Shown in pieces: positions 24,437-32,215 of a stretch of 60,590 bases of DNA. The notes under the pieces are model-generated. The model was not told the origin of the DNA and made no database searches. It worked only from the letters and a program-made list of their open reading frames with translations. Origin of the DNA: Aeromonas rivipollensis (GTDB taxonomy: Bacteria; Pseudomonadota; Gammaproteobacteria; Enterobacterales; Aeromonadaceae); contig NZ_JAAILA010000009.1 of assembly GCF_010974825.1 (NCBI RefSeq), positions 1 to 60,590 on the forward strand, given 5' to 3'. The position numbers were made by a program, and so were the translations under genes. Position 1 is the stretch's first letter. Each line of letters opens with the position of its first letter.

Positions 24437-26563
24437 TCAGAGCGCGATGGCGTCGATCTGCTGCTGGATGGTGTCCAACAGCTGGGCCTGCAGCACGGCC
24501 TGCTCCCCCTGAATGCTTTGCTGCTCGGCGGCCAGTCGCTCCATCTCCTGCAATGTCTTGCCGGTCTGGGCCTGCTTGAGGGCGTCCTCGAACCGAATGG
24601 AGTCGGTCAGCTTGGCGATGCGCTGGGCCTCAGCCTGCCACTTGGCGGCCTTGCCCTCCAGCTCTGCCAGCTTGGCCTGCATTTCGCGCATAGCCAGCTC
24701 CTGCTGCATCTGGGCCTGCTGGGCTTGCTGCTCGGCGGCTGCGCGCTCCTCATCGCTCATCTCGTCCGGGTCTTTCGGGATGTTCAGGGCATTGCGGATC
24801 CGCTCCACGAACTCGGCCTTGCGCGGTACATCCATCAGCTCGACCAGCAGGTCAAAGCAAGCACCTGCCGCCGCGGGCGGAAGTTGTGACATGGCCTGGG
24901 TCATCCGCTCGGCCAGTTGCTGCTTGTAGGCGGCAGTCTGCTGGATCGGCGCCAGTGCGATATGGGCCCGCAGCCGGGTCACATCATTGGTGAGTTTGCC
25001 ATCCTCCTGCTCCACGTTGACCACCACGGCTTTGCGGCGGCGGGGGTCATCCCGGTTCACAGTCACCTTGTAGTTGCGCTTGTTGGCCATATCCTCCAGC
25101 AGGTATGCCAGAGCCAACTGTCCCACCTGCTGACAGCCCATCCGGTAGTTGTCGTTGATCTCGGAAAGCGTGGTCGCCCCCTGCTCCACCAGGTTGCTGA
25201 TGGCCACGCCGGACTGCCCGGTGGAGCCCTGCCCTAGGAAGGCGGCATAAACCCCCATGGTGTCCTGAATCAACTTGACTGAATCCTGCATCACCTGGAA
25301 CTGCTGGGCCGCCACGTTGAAGTCCTGCTCCACCTTGAAGGCATCGCTCACGCTGGTCTTGTTGGCGCGATCCGGGTTGAGCTCGATGTAGCCATCAGGG
25401 CGCTCGACCTGCTCCAGCACCTGACTCTGGCTCATGTTGGTAGCGTCCTTGTCCATGATGACGCGCTTGGCCTGCAGCAGGAACGTCAGCTTGATGCGCC
25501 GCAGGTTCACCTCGTCCTGCGCCGGCATGGCTCGAACAATCAACCCATAGGGCTCACCGGTGCGGTCTTTGCGGTAACCCCAGAACGGCACCAGCGGATA
25601 CATGTTGTGGGGCGTAGAGCAGGGTCGATCAACCAGATGATGGGGGCCGACGAACCAGGACTCCCGGATCACGGCCACCGGGCAGCGCTCCAGCTTGGCG
25701 CGCCCCATGGCCACAGCAGCCAGGTGCAGTTGATTGGCCTTGTCGTACTCCAGTGCCCGACCGGAGTCCAGCATCAGCACCTGACGCATGGTGTAGGTGC
25801 GGTAGTAGACCACCTGCAGAAGCACCCGATCCCGCTCCCGGCTGCACCACTCGATCTCCTTGCCGCTGAACTGGCTCCACTCGTCATAGGCGCTGACCAG
25901 ATTGGGGTCCAGCCCCTCGATGGAGGTCAGGCTCACGACCCCCTCCCAGTCGTTGACGCCCCACTGCAGCACCTGTGCCTTGCTCGGGAACATGGTCTTG
26001 GCCTCATCCAGATCAACCCAGCGGCGTCGCATCAGCCAGCGGCAGTCGCTCAGGTCAGGCTCCCGGCTGTGCCAGTCCCAATAGACCTCGTCTCGGTGGA
26101 CGTTGCTGAACTTGTATCGTGGGCCGAACGGGTCATCACGGCGACACACCTCAACCCAGCCCAGGCCGGTCTTGATTTGGCCGCCGTAGGCCTCGCCCCG
26201 GGCGCGGTCCAGTCCGCCAAGGCGGCACATATCGGCGTATTCGGCGTTGACGGCCTCGGCCAGTTGCTCCAGCTCGTCGTCGTGGTCATCGGCGATCACC
26301 ATCAGATCGGTTCGGCTCTTGGCCTCCATACCCAGCACGCCGTCAATGGTCGGTGCGATCAGGTTGTGAATGGTGATGGGCTGGCCCCGTGCCTTGAGCA
26401 CACTCACTACCTCGGGAGGCAGCTGATCGCCGTCGTAGTAGGCGCACGCCCGATTGGCGATAGAGCGCCAGTCCGGCTGGCCGTTGATATCGCTCATCAG
26501 TTTGAGCAGGCGCGGGGTATCGAGGCCGCCTTTTTCAGGGGCCTTGGGTTGGGCGTTGATCAT
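24437..26563 (-). CDS. Portal protein, 708 aa
   Basis: A large portal of the P22/N4-gp56 phage class. It has a helical N-terminal clip/stem region, the segment FGPRYKFSNVHRDEVYWDW, a long helical crown region (about 560-690) rich in Gln, Glu, Ala and Met, and a Gln-rich C-terminal barrel helix. It forms the twelve-fold ring through which DNA is packed and released. Its ATG overlaps the stop of the large terminase gene (ATGA), the usual order terL-portal-scaffold-capsid. Confidence 0.85.
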   Translation of the reverse strand: MINAQPKAPEKGGLDTPRLLKLMSDINGQPDWRSIANRACAYYDGDQLPPEVVSVLKARGQPITIHNLIAPTIDGVLGMEAKSRTDLMVIADDHDDELEQLAEAVNAEYADMCRLGGLDRARGEAYGGQIKTGLGWVEVCRRDDPFGPRYKFSNVHRDEVYWDWHSREPDLSDCRWLMRRRWVDLDEAKTMFPSKAQVLQWGVNDWEGVVSLTSIEGLDPNLVSAYDEWSQFSGKEIEWCSRERDRVLLQVVYYRTYTMRQVLMLDSGRALEYDKANQLHLAAVAMGRAKLERCPVAVIRESWFVGPHHLVDRPCSTPHNMYPLVPFWGYRKDRTGEPYGLIVRAMPAQDEVNLRRIKLTFLLQAKRVIMDKDATNMSQSQVLEQVERPDGYIELNPDRANKTSVSDAFKVEQDFNVAAQQFQVMQDSVKLIQDTMGVYAAFLGQGSTGQSGVAISNLVEQGATTLSEINDNYRMGCQQVGQLALAYLLEDMANKRNYKVTVNRDDPRRRKAVVVNVEQEDGKLTNDVTRLRAHIALAPIQQTAAYKQQLAERMTQAMSQLPPAAAGACFDLLVELMDVPRKAEFVERIRNALNIPKDPDEMSDEERAAAEQQAQQAQMQQELAMREMQAKLAELEGKAAKWQAEAQRIAKLTDSIRFEDALKQAQTGKTLQEMERLAAEQQSIQGEQAVLQAQLLDTIQQQIDAIAL

Positions 26564-28260
26564 CAGTTGGCCATCCAGTGCTTGGGTTTGCGGGAGGATT
26601 CAGGTTTGACGATGCGAGCCGGCATCCGGGCACGCATCTCTTGGGCAATCATGTAGCTCATGAGCTGGTCGTCGTAGCAGCCGTCCTGGGCGTTCATGCT
26701 GCCGCTCTTGTCGTAGACGTAGGTGGTTGCCTCGTGAATGGTGCCTATCCAGCGGATCCCGGACTGCCCGGCACGCAGCAGGGCCTTGAGGCCATCAACC
26801 AGGATCGGCTTGGACTGCCGAGTGGTGAGCCAGCCGAGGCGCGGCGTCTCGTCGTCGCGGTCCCGGTCGATGTGCTCCTGGGTGTAGATGCGTCGGGTCG
26901 GGTAGATTTCACGGAGCTTGAGCAGCACAGCGTGGCCGTGGTTGTTGCGCTCCGGGCCGATGTAGGCCGGGCCATGCTCTGCGGTGCCGTAGAACCTGCC
27001 AACGTGGGCAAGCAGTTGGGCAAACAGCCCCGGGTCGAGATGCCCGAACCAGTGGGCAACCTGCCGGCCGTCGCTCTTGGCCGTGACATCCAGGCTTGAA
27101 CGGTCGCCGTGCTCCAGCCCTTCCGCCACGTCGGCGCCGATGGCGTAATCCTCGTCTGGGTCTGGCAGCTCCCAGACCAGCAGCATGTTCTCGAGCGAGC
27201 GCTGTCCCTGCTCGTCCAGCTTCTCCGGCTTGCGAGCCTTCTCGCGCTTGCCGGTCACCGGGTCGATGTCGTAGACGATGAGCGGGGCCATGCAATCGCC
27301 CTCGGCATCCATGGTATGGATGGGGTCGAACACCCGGCGCCCTGAGGTCAAGAACGCTTCCAGCGGCGTGCTGGGGAACTCCTGCTTCATCTCGGCACCC
27401 AGTGTGGCTTCCTTCAGCACGTACCATTGCCGCTGTTCGTCGGTAATGGTGCAACCCATCGACTTCTCCACCGCGGTGAAGTATTCAGCCTGGGTCTTGC
27501 TCATCACTACGCCGGATGCCGGCACGTCGGCGCGATACTTGGGGTCCTGCCACCAGGCGAAGAAGTGGAACTTCCAGTCGAGCTGGCTGAGCTCACCGGA
27601 GGCCCGGGCCAGCTCGAGGGACTTCATGCTCATGGCGTGGAAGTCGCCGCCCACCCCTTCGGCTGTGCTCTCGATGAAGGCCACCGCGCCAGGGTGGATT
27701 GCCTGTAGGGTACCGGTTCGCACCTCCTTGGCCTTCTCCGGGTACTTGGCGCAGATCTTCCCGTGCTCGGAGACATGCAGGCGCTGGACGGTACCGGAGC
27801 GGAACGAGGTGGCCACCTGGATGCTGGAGCCGTGCCGGAACAGGATGTGACCGCCATTCGCCCCGCCGCGCCGGGTCACCACCTTGAATTGGGCCTTGAG
27901 CCAGCTGGGCAGGTTATCGAACGGGACTTCAATCTTGGTGCGGTAGATCTCGCCGGCGGCCGTCAGGTCCTGGGCGATGATCCCGCACTTGAGGTTCTTG
28001 TTGAACAGCGCCTCGTCCAGCAGATAGATGTCGATGGCCGTGGAGAACCCAAGCTGGCGCGCCTTGAGGATGATGTTCAGCCACCACATGGTCTTGAACA
28101 GCAGCTCCTGCGCTGGGCGCAGCCGGAAGCGCACCAGCTGGCCCTGCTCGTTCTCGATCATGTAGAGGTTGTTCATCCGCCACCACTTATCGCTGAGCTT
28201 CGAACGGATGTAGGCCATCTGCTCCTGCTCAGTCATGGCGGAGGTTTCGAGTTCGGTCAT
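26563..28260 (-). CDS. Terminase large subunit, 565 aa
   Basis: The ATPase-nuclease motor that packs DNA. A Walker-A-like motif (ILKARQLGFSTAIDIYLLD) lies at about residues 60-80, followed by a Walker-B-like VAFIESTAEG near 195. The C-terminal nuclease domain starts near DYAIGADVAEGLEHGDRSSL (about 370). Length matches the family. The start at 28260 has a weak ribosome site; M9 is an alternative. A terminator and a foreign-looking membrane gene separate it from the small terminase gene. Confidence 0.9.
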   Translation of the reverse strand: MTELETSAMTEQEQMAYIRSKLSDKWWRMNNLYMIENEQGQLVRFRLRPAQELLFKTMWWLNIILKARQLGFSTAIDIYLLDEALFNKNLKCGIIAQDLTAAGEIYRTKIEVPFDNLPSWLKAQFKVVTRRGGANGGHILFRHGSSIQVATSFRSGTVQRLHVSEHGKICAKYPEKAKEVRTGTLQAIHPGAVAFIESTAEGVGGDFHAMSMKSLELARASGELSQLDWKFHFFAWWQDPKYRADVPASGVVMSKTQAEYFTAVEKSMGCTITDEQRQWYVLKEATLGAEMKQEFPSTPLEAFLTSGRRVFDPIHTMDAEGDCMAPLIVYDIDPVTGKREKARKPEKLDEQGQRSLENMLLVWELPDPDEDYAIGADVAEGLEHGDRSSLDVTAKSDGRQVAHWFGHLDPGLFAQLLAHVGRFYGTAEHGPAYIGPERNNHGHAVLLKLREIYPTRRIYTQEHIDRDRDDETPRLGWLTTRQSKPILVDGLKALLRAGQSGIRWIGTIHEATTYVYDKSGSMNAQDGCYDDQLMSYMIAQEMRARMPARIVKPESSRKPKHWMAN

Positions 28261-28277
28261 CAGTGGATCTCAGGCAA

Positions 28278-28300
28278 TAAAAAACCCGCCGAAGCGGGTT
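28278..28300 (-). terminator. Terminator after the membrane-protein moron
   Basis: AACCCGC/GCGGGTT with a four-base loop, followed on the minus strand by TTTTTTATTG. It closes the 230-aa gene and lies in front of terL. Confidence 0.75.
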
Positions 28301-28320
28301 GGTTGATAGTCACTTGCTGG

Positions 28321-29013
28321 TCAAACGAATGCGTTGACTATATACAGTGTGAAACTTGTTATAGCTAACCATGATGGTAACTTGGCGTGACAAAATTCCG
28401 GATACTTATAGGCGCACTTTAAATATGAAAATATATACGCAGCATAGAACTGTAGATGTTCAGCAACGCCTTTTATCTCATCAATCTGCCACCCAATGGA
28501 TTTATTCTGACCACCACCAACTGAAGTCATGCATATCACTATTCTAAATGGCGATAGCATATTAACACTTGCTGAATAAGAATGTCGGCCATCAGTATCT
28601 GAGGGGCACCACTCGTAATCTTTAGCTACGAAGAATTTCACGCGTCTAAAATGGCCTTCATAGTCACCTGGGCCGTGGTAATGTGTGACTTCAGCTCTAC
28701 GCACCCTTTCTGTCGCTGTGCGGCATATGCTAATTCCATTAAAAATTTGATTTTTAAGATCGCTACGCACTTCAGAAGAAAATTGCTGATGCCTTAACCA
28801 AAAATACCACATCACGGCAATACCTGCCCACTCTAGAAACTTTGCATTTTTAAATAGAAGCCTAACTCCGAATATGGTTATTTCTGTTGAGTTCTGTGCT
28901 GGAGCTACAGAGCTCAACGATCCACCTGCGATGACAAAAATTAGTATTCCAGTCGCCACAACCATTAGTCGTTTTCGGTACAGCTCTTCCATTTCCGCGT
29001 TAGAAGCCACCAT
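28321..29013 (-). CDS. Membrane protein of unknown function inserted between terS and terL
   Basis: A 230-aa protein with membrane segments at about 17-36 (VVATGILIFVIAGGSLSS), 58-72 and near the C terminus (about 212-229). A polar domain lies between (about 75-200). The gene is clearly more AT-rich than both terminase genes. It has a perfect TATAAT close to its start (29028-29023) and its own terminator (28278), so it is probably a later insertion (moron). GGAG precedes the ATG. Superinfection exclusion or another defence role would be typical of such genes, but no family is recognised. Confidence 0.6.
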   Translation of the reverse strand: MVASNAEMEELYRKRLMVVATGILIFVIAGGSLSSVAPAQNSTEITIFGVRLLFKNAKFLEWAGIAVMWYFWLRHQQFSSEVRSDLKNQIFNGISICRTATERVRRAEVTHYHGPGDYEGHFRRVKFFVAKDYEWCPSDTDGRHSYSASVNMLSPFRIVICMTSVGGGQNKSIGWQIDEIKGVAEHLQFYAAYIFSYLKCAYKYPEFCHAKLPSWLAITSFTLYIVNAFV

Positions 29014-29052
29014 TACACTCCAATTATACCGGTTGCTATATTTTGTATGCTA

Positions 29053-29925
29053 TCACGACATAAGCCCCCCGGTCCCCATCCCCTGCAGCTCGGTGACCAT
29101 CTCGCTGACCGGGGTGGACTCGCTGCCTCCATCCTTCTCTAGCCGGTCCGCTTCGGCGGTCAGCTTGCGGGCCGCAGCCCGGATGCGCCGAGTATCTTCC
29201 TCAATCTTCGGCACGCTCACCTCGTCGATGCGAAGGGCGCTCAGGGTCCGCTCGATGGACTCAATCCGCTGGATATTGCGGTCGAGGGCCTGTTCGGCTT
29301 TCAGGATCTTGTCGTAGAGCGCAATCCGGTCAGTCATCTCGCTGGCCGTGACCAGGTCCTGCTGCAGACCCTTGAGCAGCTTGGTGACGGAGATGACGCG
29401 AGCCCGAGTAAAGTCCAGCTCGTCGCGTAGTTGCAGCTCGCGAGCCTGGTCGAACAGCTCCTCGGCATCGAGGAACTTGGCATAACCGCCGTGGGTCTTG
29501 GCAATCTGCATGCCGGGCTTGATATTGGCGGGCGGGTTCGGGTTGCCCTCGTACTCGCCCCGGACGAAGCGGCCAGCACCGTCACGCCCTTTGTTTTTCG
29601 AGGTCTGTTCAGGCTCGGGCTGGGATTCTGTCGATGAGGATGACCTATCCCCTCTTCGCTCTCCCCCTTTGGCCTTGGCCTCATTCCCTTTGGCTTGCGC
29701 ACTTTGCGCAGATTGCGCAGTTTTGCGCACTTCGGAATGCGCAGATTGCGCAGCTACGCGAGATTTGTCAGGTTGCGCAGGGGATTGCCCCCGAGATTTC
29801 AAATAGCGACGCGCCGAGTTGTAGTTCAGGCCGCGGCTGTCACACCAGTCTTTCGCACTGATGCCGGTCGCTTCATGCTCCTGCAGGAACTCTGCATTGA
29901 GCTGTGCCCAGTCGGTCTTTGCCAT
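29053..29925 (-). CDS. Terminase small subunit, 290 aa
   Basis: The N terminus has a helix-turn-helix-like DNA-recognition domain (LQEHEATGISAKDWCDSRGL). A long disordered basic/Gln-rich linker (about 45-115) follows, then a helical oligomerisation domain (about 130-275) ending in charged residues. This is the layout of small terminases that recognise the packaging site. It precedes the large subunit on the same strand, interrupted only by the inserted membrane gene. Its ATG abuts the stop of the 61-aa gene. Confidence 0.7.
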   Translation of the reverse strand: MAKTDWAQLNAEFLQEHEATGISAKDWCDSRGLNYNSARRYLKSRGQSPAQPDKSRVAAQSAHSEVRKTAQSAQSAQAKGNEAKAKGGERRGDRSSSSTESQPEPEQTSKNKGRDGAGRFVRGEYEGNPNPPANIKPGMQIAKTHGGYAKFLDAEELFDQARELQLRDELDFTRARVISVTKLLKGLQQDLVTASEMTDRIALYDKILKAEQALDRNIQRIESIERTLSALRIDEVSVPKIEEDTRRIRAAARKLTAEADRLEKDGGSESTPVSEMVTELQGMGTGGLMS

Positions 29926-30111
29926 TTAGAGAGATAGCTCGCCTTCAACGATGGTATCGCCGGGTACCGGCTTGTGGGCTGCAGCCACTACCACAGAAAC
30001 ACCGGAGGAAAGGACAACCACCGCCTCGGCTCCATCGTAGTGCTCAACGCAGGTGATGACCCCAGTCACATCGATACCGCTTTCCACTTCACTGCTCCAG
30101 TTCAACTGCAT
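29926..30111 (-). CDS. Small beta-rich protein, 61 aa
   Basis: ATG at 30111 follows GGAGAAGGTG; a GTG at 30123 is possible. The protein is beta-rich and Val/Gly-rich with no motif known to me. It lies between the lysis genes and the small terminase gene, directly abutting the latter. Confidence 0.45.
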   Translation of the reverse strand: MQLNWSSEVESGIDVTGVITCVEHYDGAEAVVVLSSGVSVVVAAAHKPVPGDTIVEGELSL

Positions 30112-30137
30112 CACCTTCTCCACTTCCCCAGAAAGAC

Positions 30138-30163
30138 AAACCCCGCCGTTACTGGCGGGGTTT
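30138..30163 (-). terminator. Terminator after the lysis cassette
   Basis: AAACCCCGCC/GGCGGGGTTT stem followed on the minus strand by TTTGTCTTTC. It overlaps the end of Rz and separates lysis genes from packaging genes. Confidence 0.7.
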
Positions 30164-30703
30164 CATGGTCACGGTGCGCAGAGAGTCATAGGCCCGCTCG
30201 CAGGCTAGTCCTGACGCTCGAGCTCGGTCATACGCTGCTGCCAGCTCACCCGCTCTTTCGTCAGCCCGGCTGAGCAGGTCGGCGAGCACCATGGCAGGTT
30301 GTCCGGCTGCCGGGCCTCCCTGGGGAGCGCCGGAACCGCTGGCGCACTGACTTGCTCGGGCTGCCAGGCGACGGGCTTGCTCGCGCAACCGGCCAGACTC
30401 AAGGTCAGCAGCAGTGGCATCAGCTTGTGCTTGGGCGATTTGTTCTTGTGCATGGTCTCTCACCTCATCGATTTCAGACTGGCGGCGCTGTTCTTCCTCC
30501 CGGGCCTCCAGCTCTGCCTTGGCCCTGGCTGTGGCCAGACGGGTAGCCTCTTCATTCCACTTCGCCTGCCAGGTCTTGCGCTCCCCCTCCTCCCCAGCCG
30601 CATGACCGGAGCGATAGAGCGCCACCCCACCGCCTGCCAGGGCGGCTATCACCAAGGCGCCGGCCAGGAACGGCACAGCCTTGCTCTGCGGAGTCATCCC
30701 CAT
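30149..30703 (-). CDS. Inner-membrane spanin (Rz-like), 184 aa
   Basis: The start at 30703 (MGMTPQSK) overlaps the lysozyme stop (ATGA) and follows AAGGGGGCGTG. One membrane segment at about 10-27 (VPFLAGALVIAALAGGGVAL) is followed by a long helical periplasmic domain (about 35-110, EGERKTWQAKWNEEATRL), the Rz layout. With the nested Rz1-like lipoprotein it would fuse inner and outer membranes at the end of lysis. Confidence 0.8.
   Translation of the reverse strand: MGMTPQSKAVPFLAGALVIAALAGGGVALYRSGHAAGEEGERKTWQAKWNEEATRLATARAKAELEAREEEQRRQSEIDEVRDHAQEQIAQAQADATAADLESGRLREQARRLAARASQCASGSGAPQGGPAAGQPAMVLADLLSRADERAGELAAAYDRARASGLACERAYDSLRTVTMKPRQ
30205..30453 (-). CDS. Outer-membrane spanin lipoprotein (Rz1-like), nested in Rz
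   Basis: An 82-aa product read in a different frame wholly inside Rz. It starts with basic residues and a hydrophobic stretch ending in the lipobox LSLAGC with the lipidated Cys at residue 23. The mature part is Pro-rich, as in Rz1. The nested arrangement is the classical lambda-type Rz/Rz1 pair. Confidence 0.8.
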   Translation of the reverse strand: MHKNKSPKHKLMPLLLTLSLAGCASKPVAWQPEQVSAPAVPALPREARQPDNLPWCSPTCSAGLTKERVSWQQRMTELERQD

Positions 30704-31194
30704 CACGCCCCCTTGCACTTCGCATTGAGGCGCAGCCGGTCTTTCCAGAGCCCGGGGCATACCCGGTTCCCCGGCGCCGAGCAATCCTGATTGCCGGCAC
30801 GCTTGAACAGCAGGATCGCCTCACAGGCCCCGGGGTAGTCGCCAGCGTTCAGGCGCTTCACGATGGTGGAGCGGCAGAAGGCGCCGGGGCCAATGTTGTG
30901 GGAGAGCTCGACATAGGCGTCGAACTCATACTGATGGAGCGGCACCTTGATGCAGGCCTTGAGGGAATCCTCGAACACCCTCACCTCTCGCAAGCTCCTG
31001 TTCACCGCGGCGACGGGCGTAATGGTGTCACCCATCCTGACACCTTCGGTGCTCCCAAAGCCGATAGTGGGGAGCTTGGTACCGTGTACCGGGTCGGGGT
31101 AAGCCGTCGGCTCAAACCCCTCCCGATTCAGGAGCCCCACAAAGCCCGCTGCACTCAGGCTGAGCGCGGCAATGGCAATGCGGACCTTGTTCAT
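30703..31194 (-). CDS. SAR endolysin (GH24 lysozyme), 163 aa
   Basis: The start MNKVRIAIAAL at 31194 follows GGGAGG; the upstream reading frame belongs to the holin. Residues 5-22 form a weakly hydrophobic signal-anchor-release segment. The T4-lysozyme-like catalytic set is E25 (REGFEPTAY), D34 and T43 (LPTIGFG). It degrades peptidoglycan once released from the membrane. Its ATG overlaps the holin stop and its stop overlaps the Rz start, forming a tight holin-lysin-spanin cassette. Confidence 0.85.
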   Translation of the reverse strand: MNKVRIAIAALSLSAAGFVGLLNREGFEPTAYPDPVHGTKLPTIGFGSTEGVRMGDTITPVAAVNRSLREVRVFEDSLKACIKVPLHQYEFDAYVELSHNIGPGAFCRSTIVKRLNAGDYPGACEAILLFKRAGNQDCSAPGNRVCPGLWKDRLRLNAKCKGA

Positions 31195-31403
31195 TTTGCA
31201 CCTCCCTGCTGGCGGCGCGGCTTGATGATGTTCGACCAGATAAACCAGCCCATCTGAACCGCTATCCACATCAACGTGGCAGCCAGCACCCAGTCATTGA
31301 GCGAGTACCCGGCCAGCGTCATACCGGACACCACCACCGGCGGTGCGCTCTTTGCCACCCCCGCGGCAGCGGCAGCCGTCGCAAGATCTTCTTCTTTCCC
31401 CAT
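31191..31403 (-). CDS. Holin, 70 aa
   Basis: The start MGKEEDLATAA is chosen because it gives the usual short charged N terminus. Membrane segments are near 17-35 and 36-60 (VLAATLMWIAVQMGWFIW), and a basic tail KPRRQQGGAK follows, typical of class II holins. The stop overlaps the lysozyme start. Module 4 and two terminators precede it, so lysis genes are likely first in the antiterminated late transcript. Confidence 0.75.
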   Translation of the reverse strand: MGKEEDLATAAAAAGVAKSAPPVVVSGMTLAGYSLNDWVLAATLMWIAVQMGWFIWSNIIKPRRQQGGAK

Positions 31404-31423
31404 GCATCGCCCCTCCAGAAACG

Positions 31424-31445
31424 ACAAAGCCCGCACGAGGCGGGC
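31424..31445 (-). terminator. Second terminator before the holin
   Basis: GCCCGC/GCGGGC stem with TTTGTCGTTTC on the minus strand, directly after the module-4 terminator. Confidence 0.6.
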
Positions 31446-31453
31446 CAGAAATG

Positions 31454-31483
31454 AAAAAGGCCAGGGTCACGGGGACTCTGGCC
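31454..31483 (-). terminator. Terminator of late module 4
   Basis: GGCCAG/CTGGCC stem with a 13-base loop and TTTTTCATTTCTG on the minus strand, about 12 bases after the module-4 -10. Confidence 0.7.
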
Positions 31484-31494
31484 ATCTTTGAGCA

Positions 31495-31523
31495 ATACTA
31501 ACGCCGGGGCGGTTGGGATTCAA
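31495..31523 (-). promoter_or_regulatory. Late module 4 promoter, candidate main late promoter
   Basis: TTGAAT (31523-31518) and TAGTAT (31500-31495) on the minus strand with 17 bp spacing and CGGCGT before the -10. It is the first of four modules in transcription order and lies just upstream of the lysis genes, where lambda-like phages keep their Q-dependent late promoter. Confidence 0.6.
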
Positions 31524-31527
31524 CTTC

Positions 31528-31935
31528 TCACACTACGGTAAATCCTGCAGGCGACCCTTCAACTAGATACCCATTAGCATTCGCGATGATTTTCACCAAC
31601 TGCCAATCCTCCTTGATCCCCGATTCTTCGGCTAAATCAACTCTACCAAGAGCCCACCCCAACAAGTTACCCGCATCAATTCCCAATGCCCTAATACACT
31701 GGGCTATATCGGCATACACAATTGTTTTAATTTCCACCTTCCCATCGGGACGCTCTCGCATTACCCCTGCACTCTTCAACCAGAGATAATCTGAGATACC
31801 GAACTCATGTATAGAGCCTTTATGAACGATGCGAACGGAGGGCGTAATTGACAGTCTGCCCCCATTAATCATCAAGCACAGCATTGCCTCCATTTCGGGA
31901 GTAATGTCGTAGTAGTCCATGATTAATGGCGTCAT
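31528..31935 (-). CDS. Hypothetical protein, 135 aa
   Basis: The start MTPLIMDYYD at 31935 overlaps the stop of the 64-aa gene (ATGA), and GAAGGTGA lies just upstream. The longer frame reads through the neighbour. The product is mixed alpha/beta with no recognised motif. Module 4 begins 4 bp after its stop. Confidence 0.5.
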   Translation of the reverse strand: MTPLIMDYYDITPEMEAMLCLMINGGRLSITPSVRIVHKGSIHEFGISDYLWLKSAGVMRERPDGKVEIKTIVYADIAQCIRALGIDAGNLLGWALGRVDLAEESGIKEDWQLVKIIANANGYLVEGSPAGFTVV

Positions 31936-32126
31936 TTCACCTTCCGGTACCGCTCTACCTGCTGCAGGAAGTAGGCCTGCATCTCCCCCTTGTAGTTCCC
32001 GGCCTCGCTCTCGGCGGGCTGCTTGATCTCGGGGTTCCTTTCCTTCCAAACCGCATAGGCTGCCGCCTTCTCAACTTCCACCCGTTCCTGTTGCTCGGGT
32101 GGCAGACTGCAAAGATTGTGGCTCAT
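31932..32126 (-). CDS. Small charged protein, 64 aa
   Basis: The start MSHNLCSLPPEQQER at 32126 follows GGAGGGTACA. It is helical and rich in Glu and Lys (VEVEKAAAYAVWKERNPEIK). It is coupled to the 135-aa gene downstream. Function unknown. Confidence 0.45.
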   Translation of the reverse strand: MSHNLCSLPPEQQERVEVEKAAAYAVWKERNPEIKQPAESEAGNYKGEMQAYFLQQVERYRKVK

Positions 32127-32215
32127 TGTACCCTCCTGCTGCCGATGATACCCGCAGCACGCAGACAAATAGGCTCGGCAATGGAGCCAGTATTGGACAT
32201 TATCATCATCGTGTT

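Noticed and set aside
28310..28345. TATATACAGT as a third LexA box
   Set aside because: Only one half-site (ACAG) is present; there is no CTGT 8 bp upstream.
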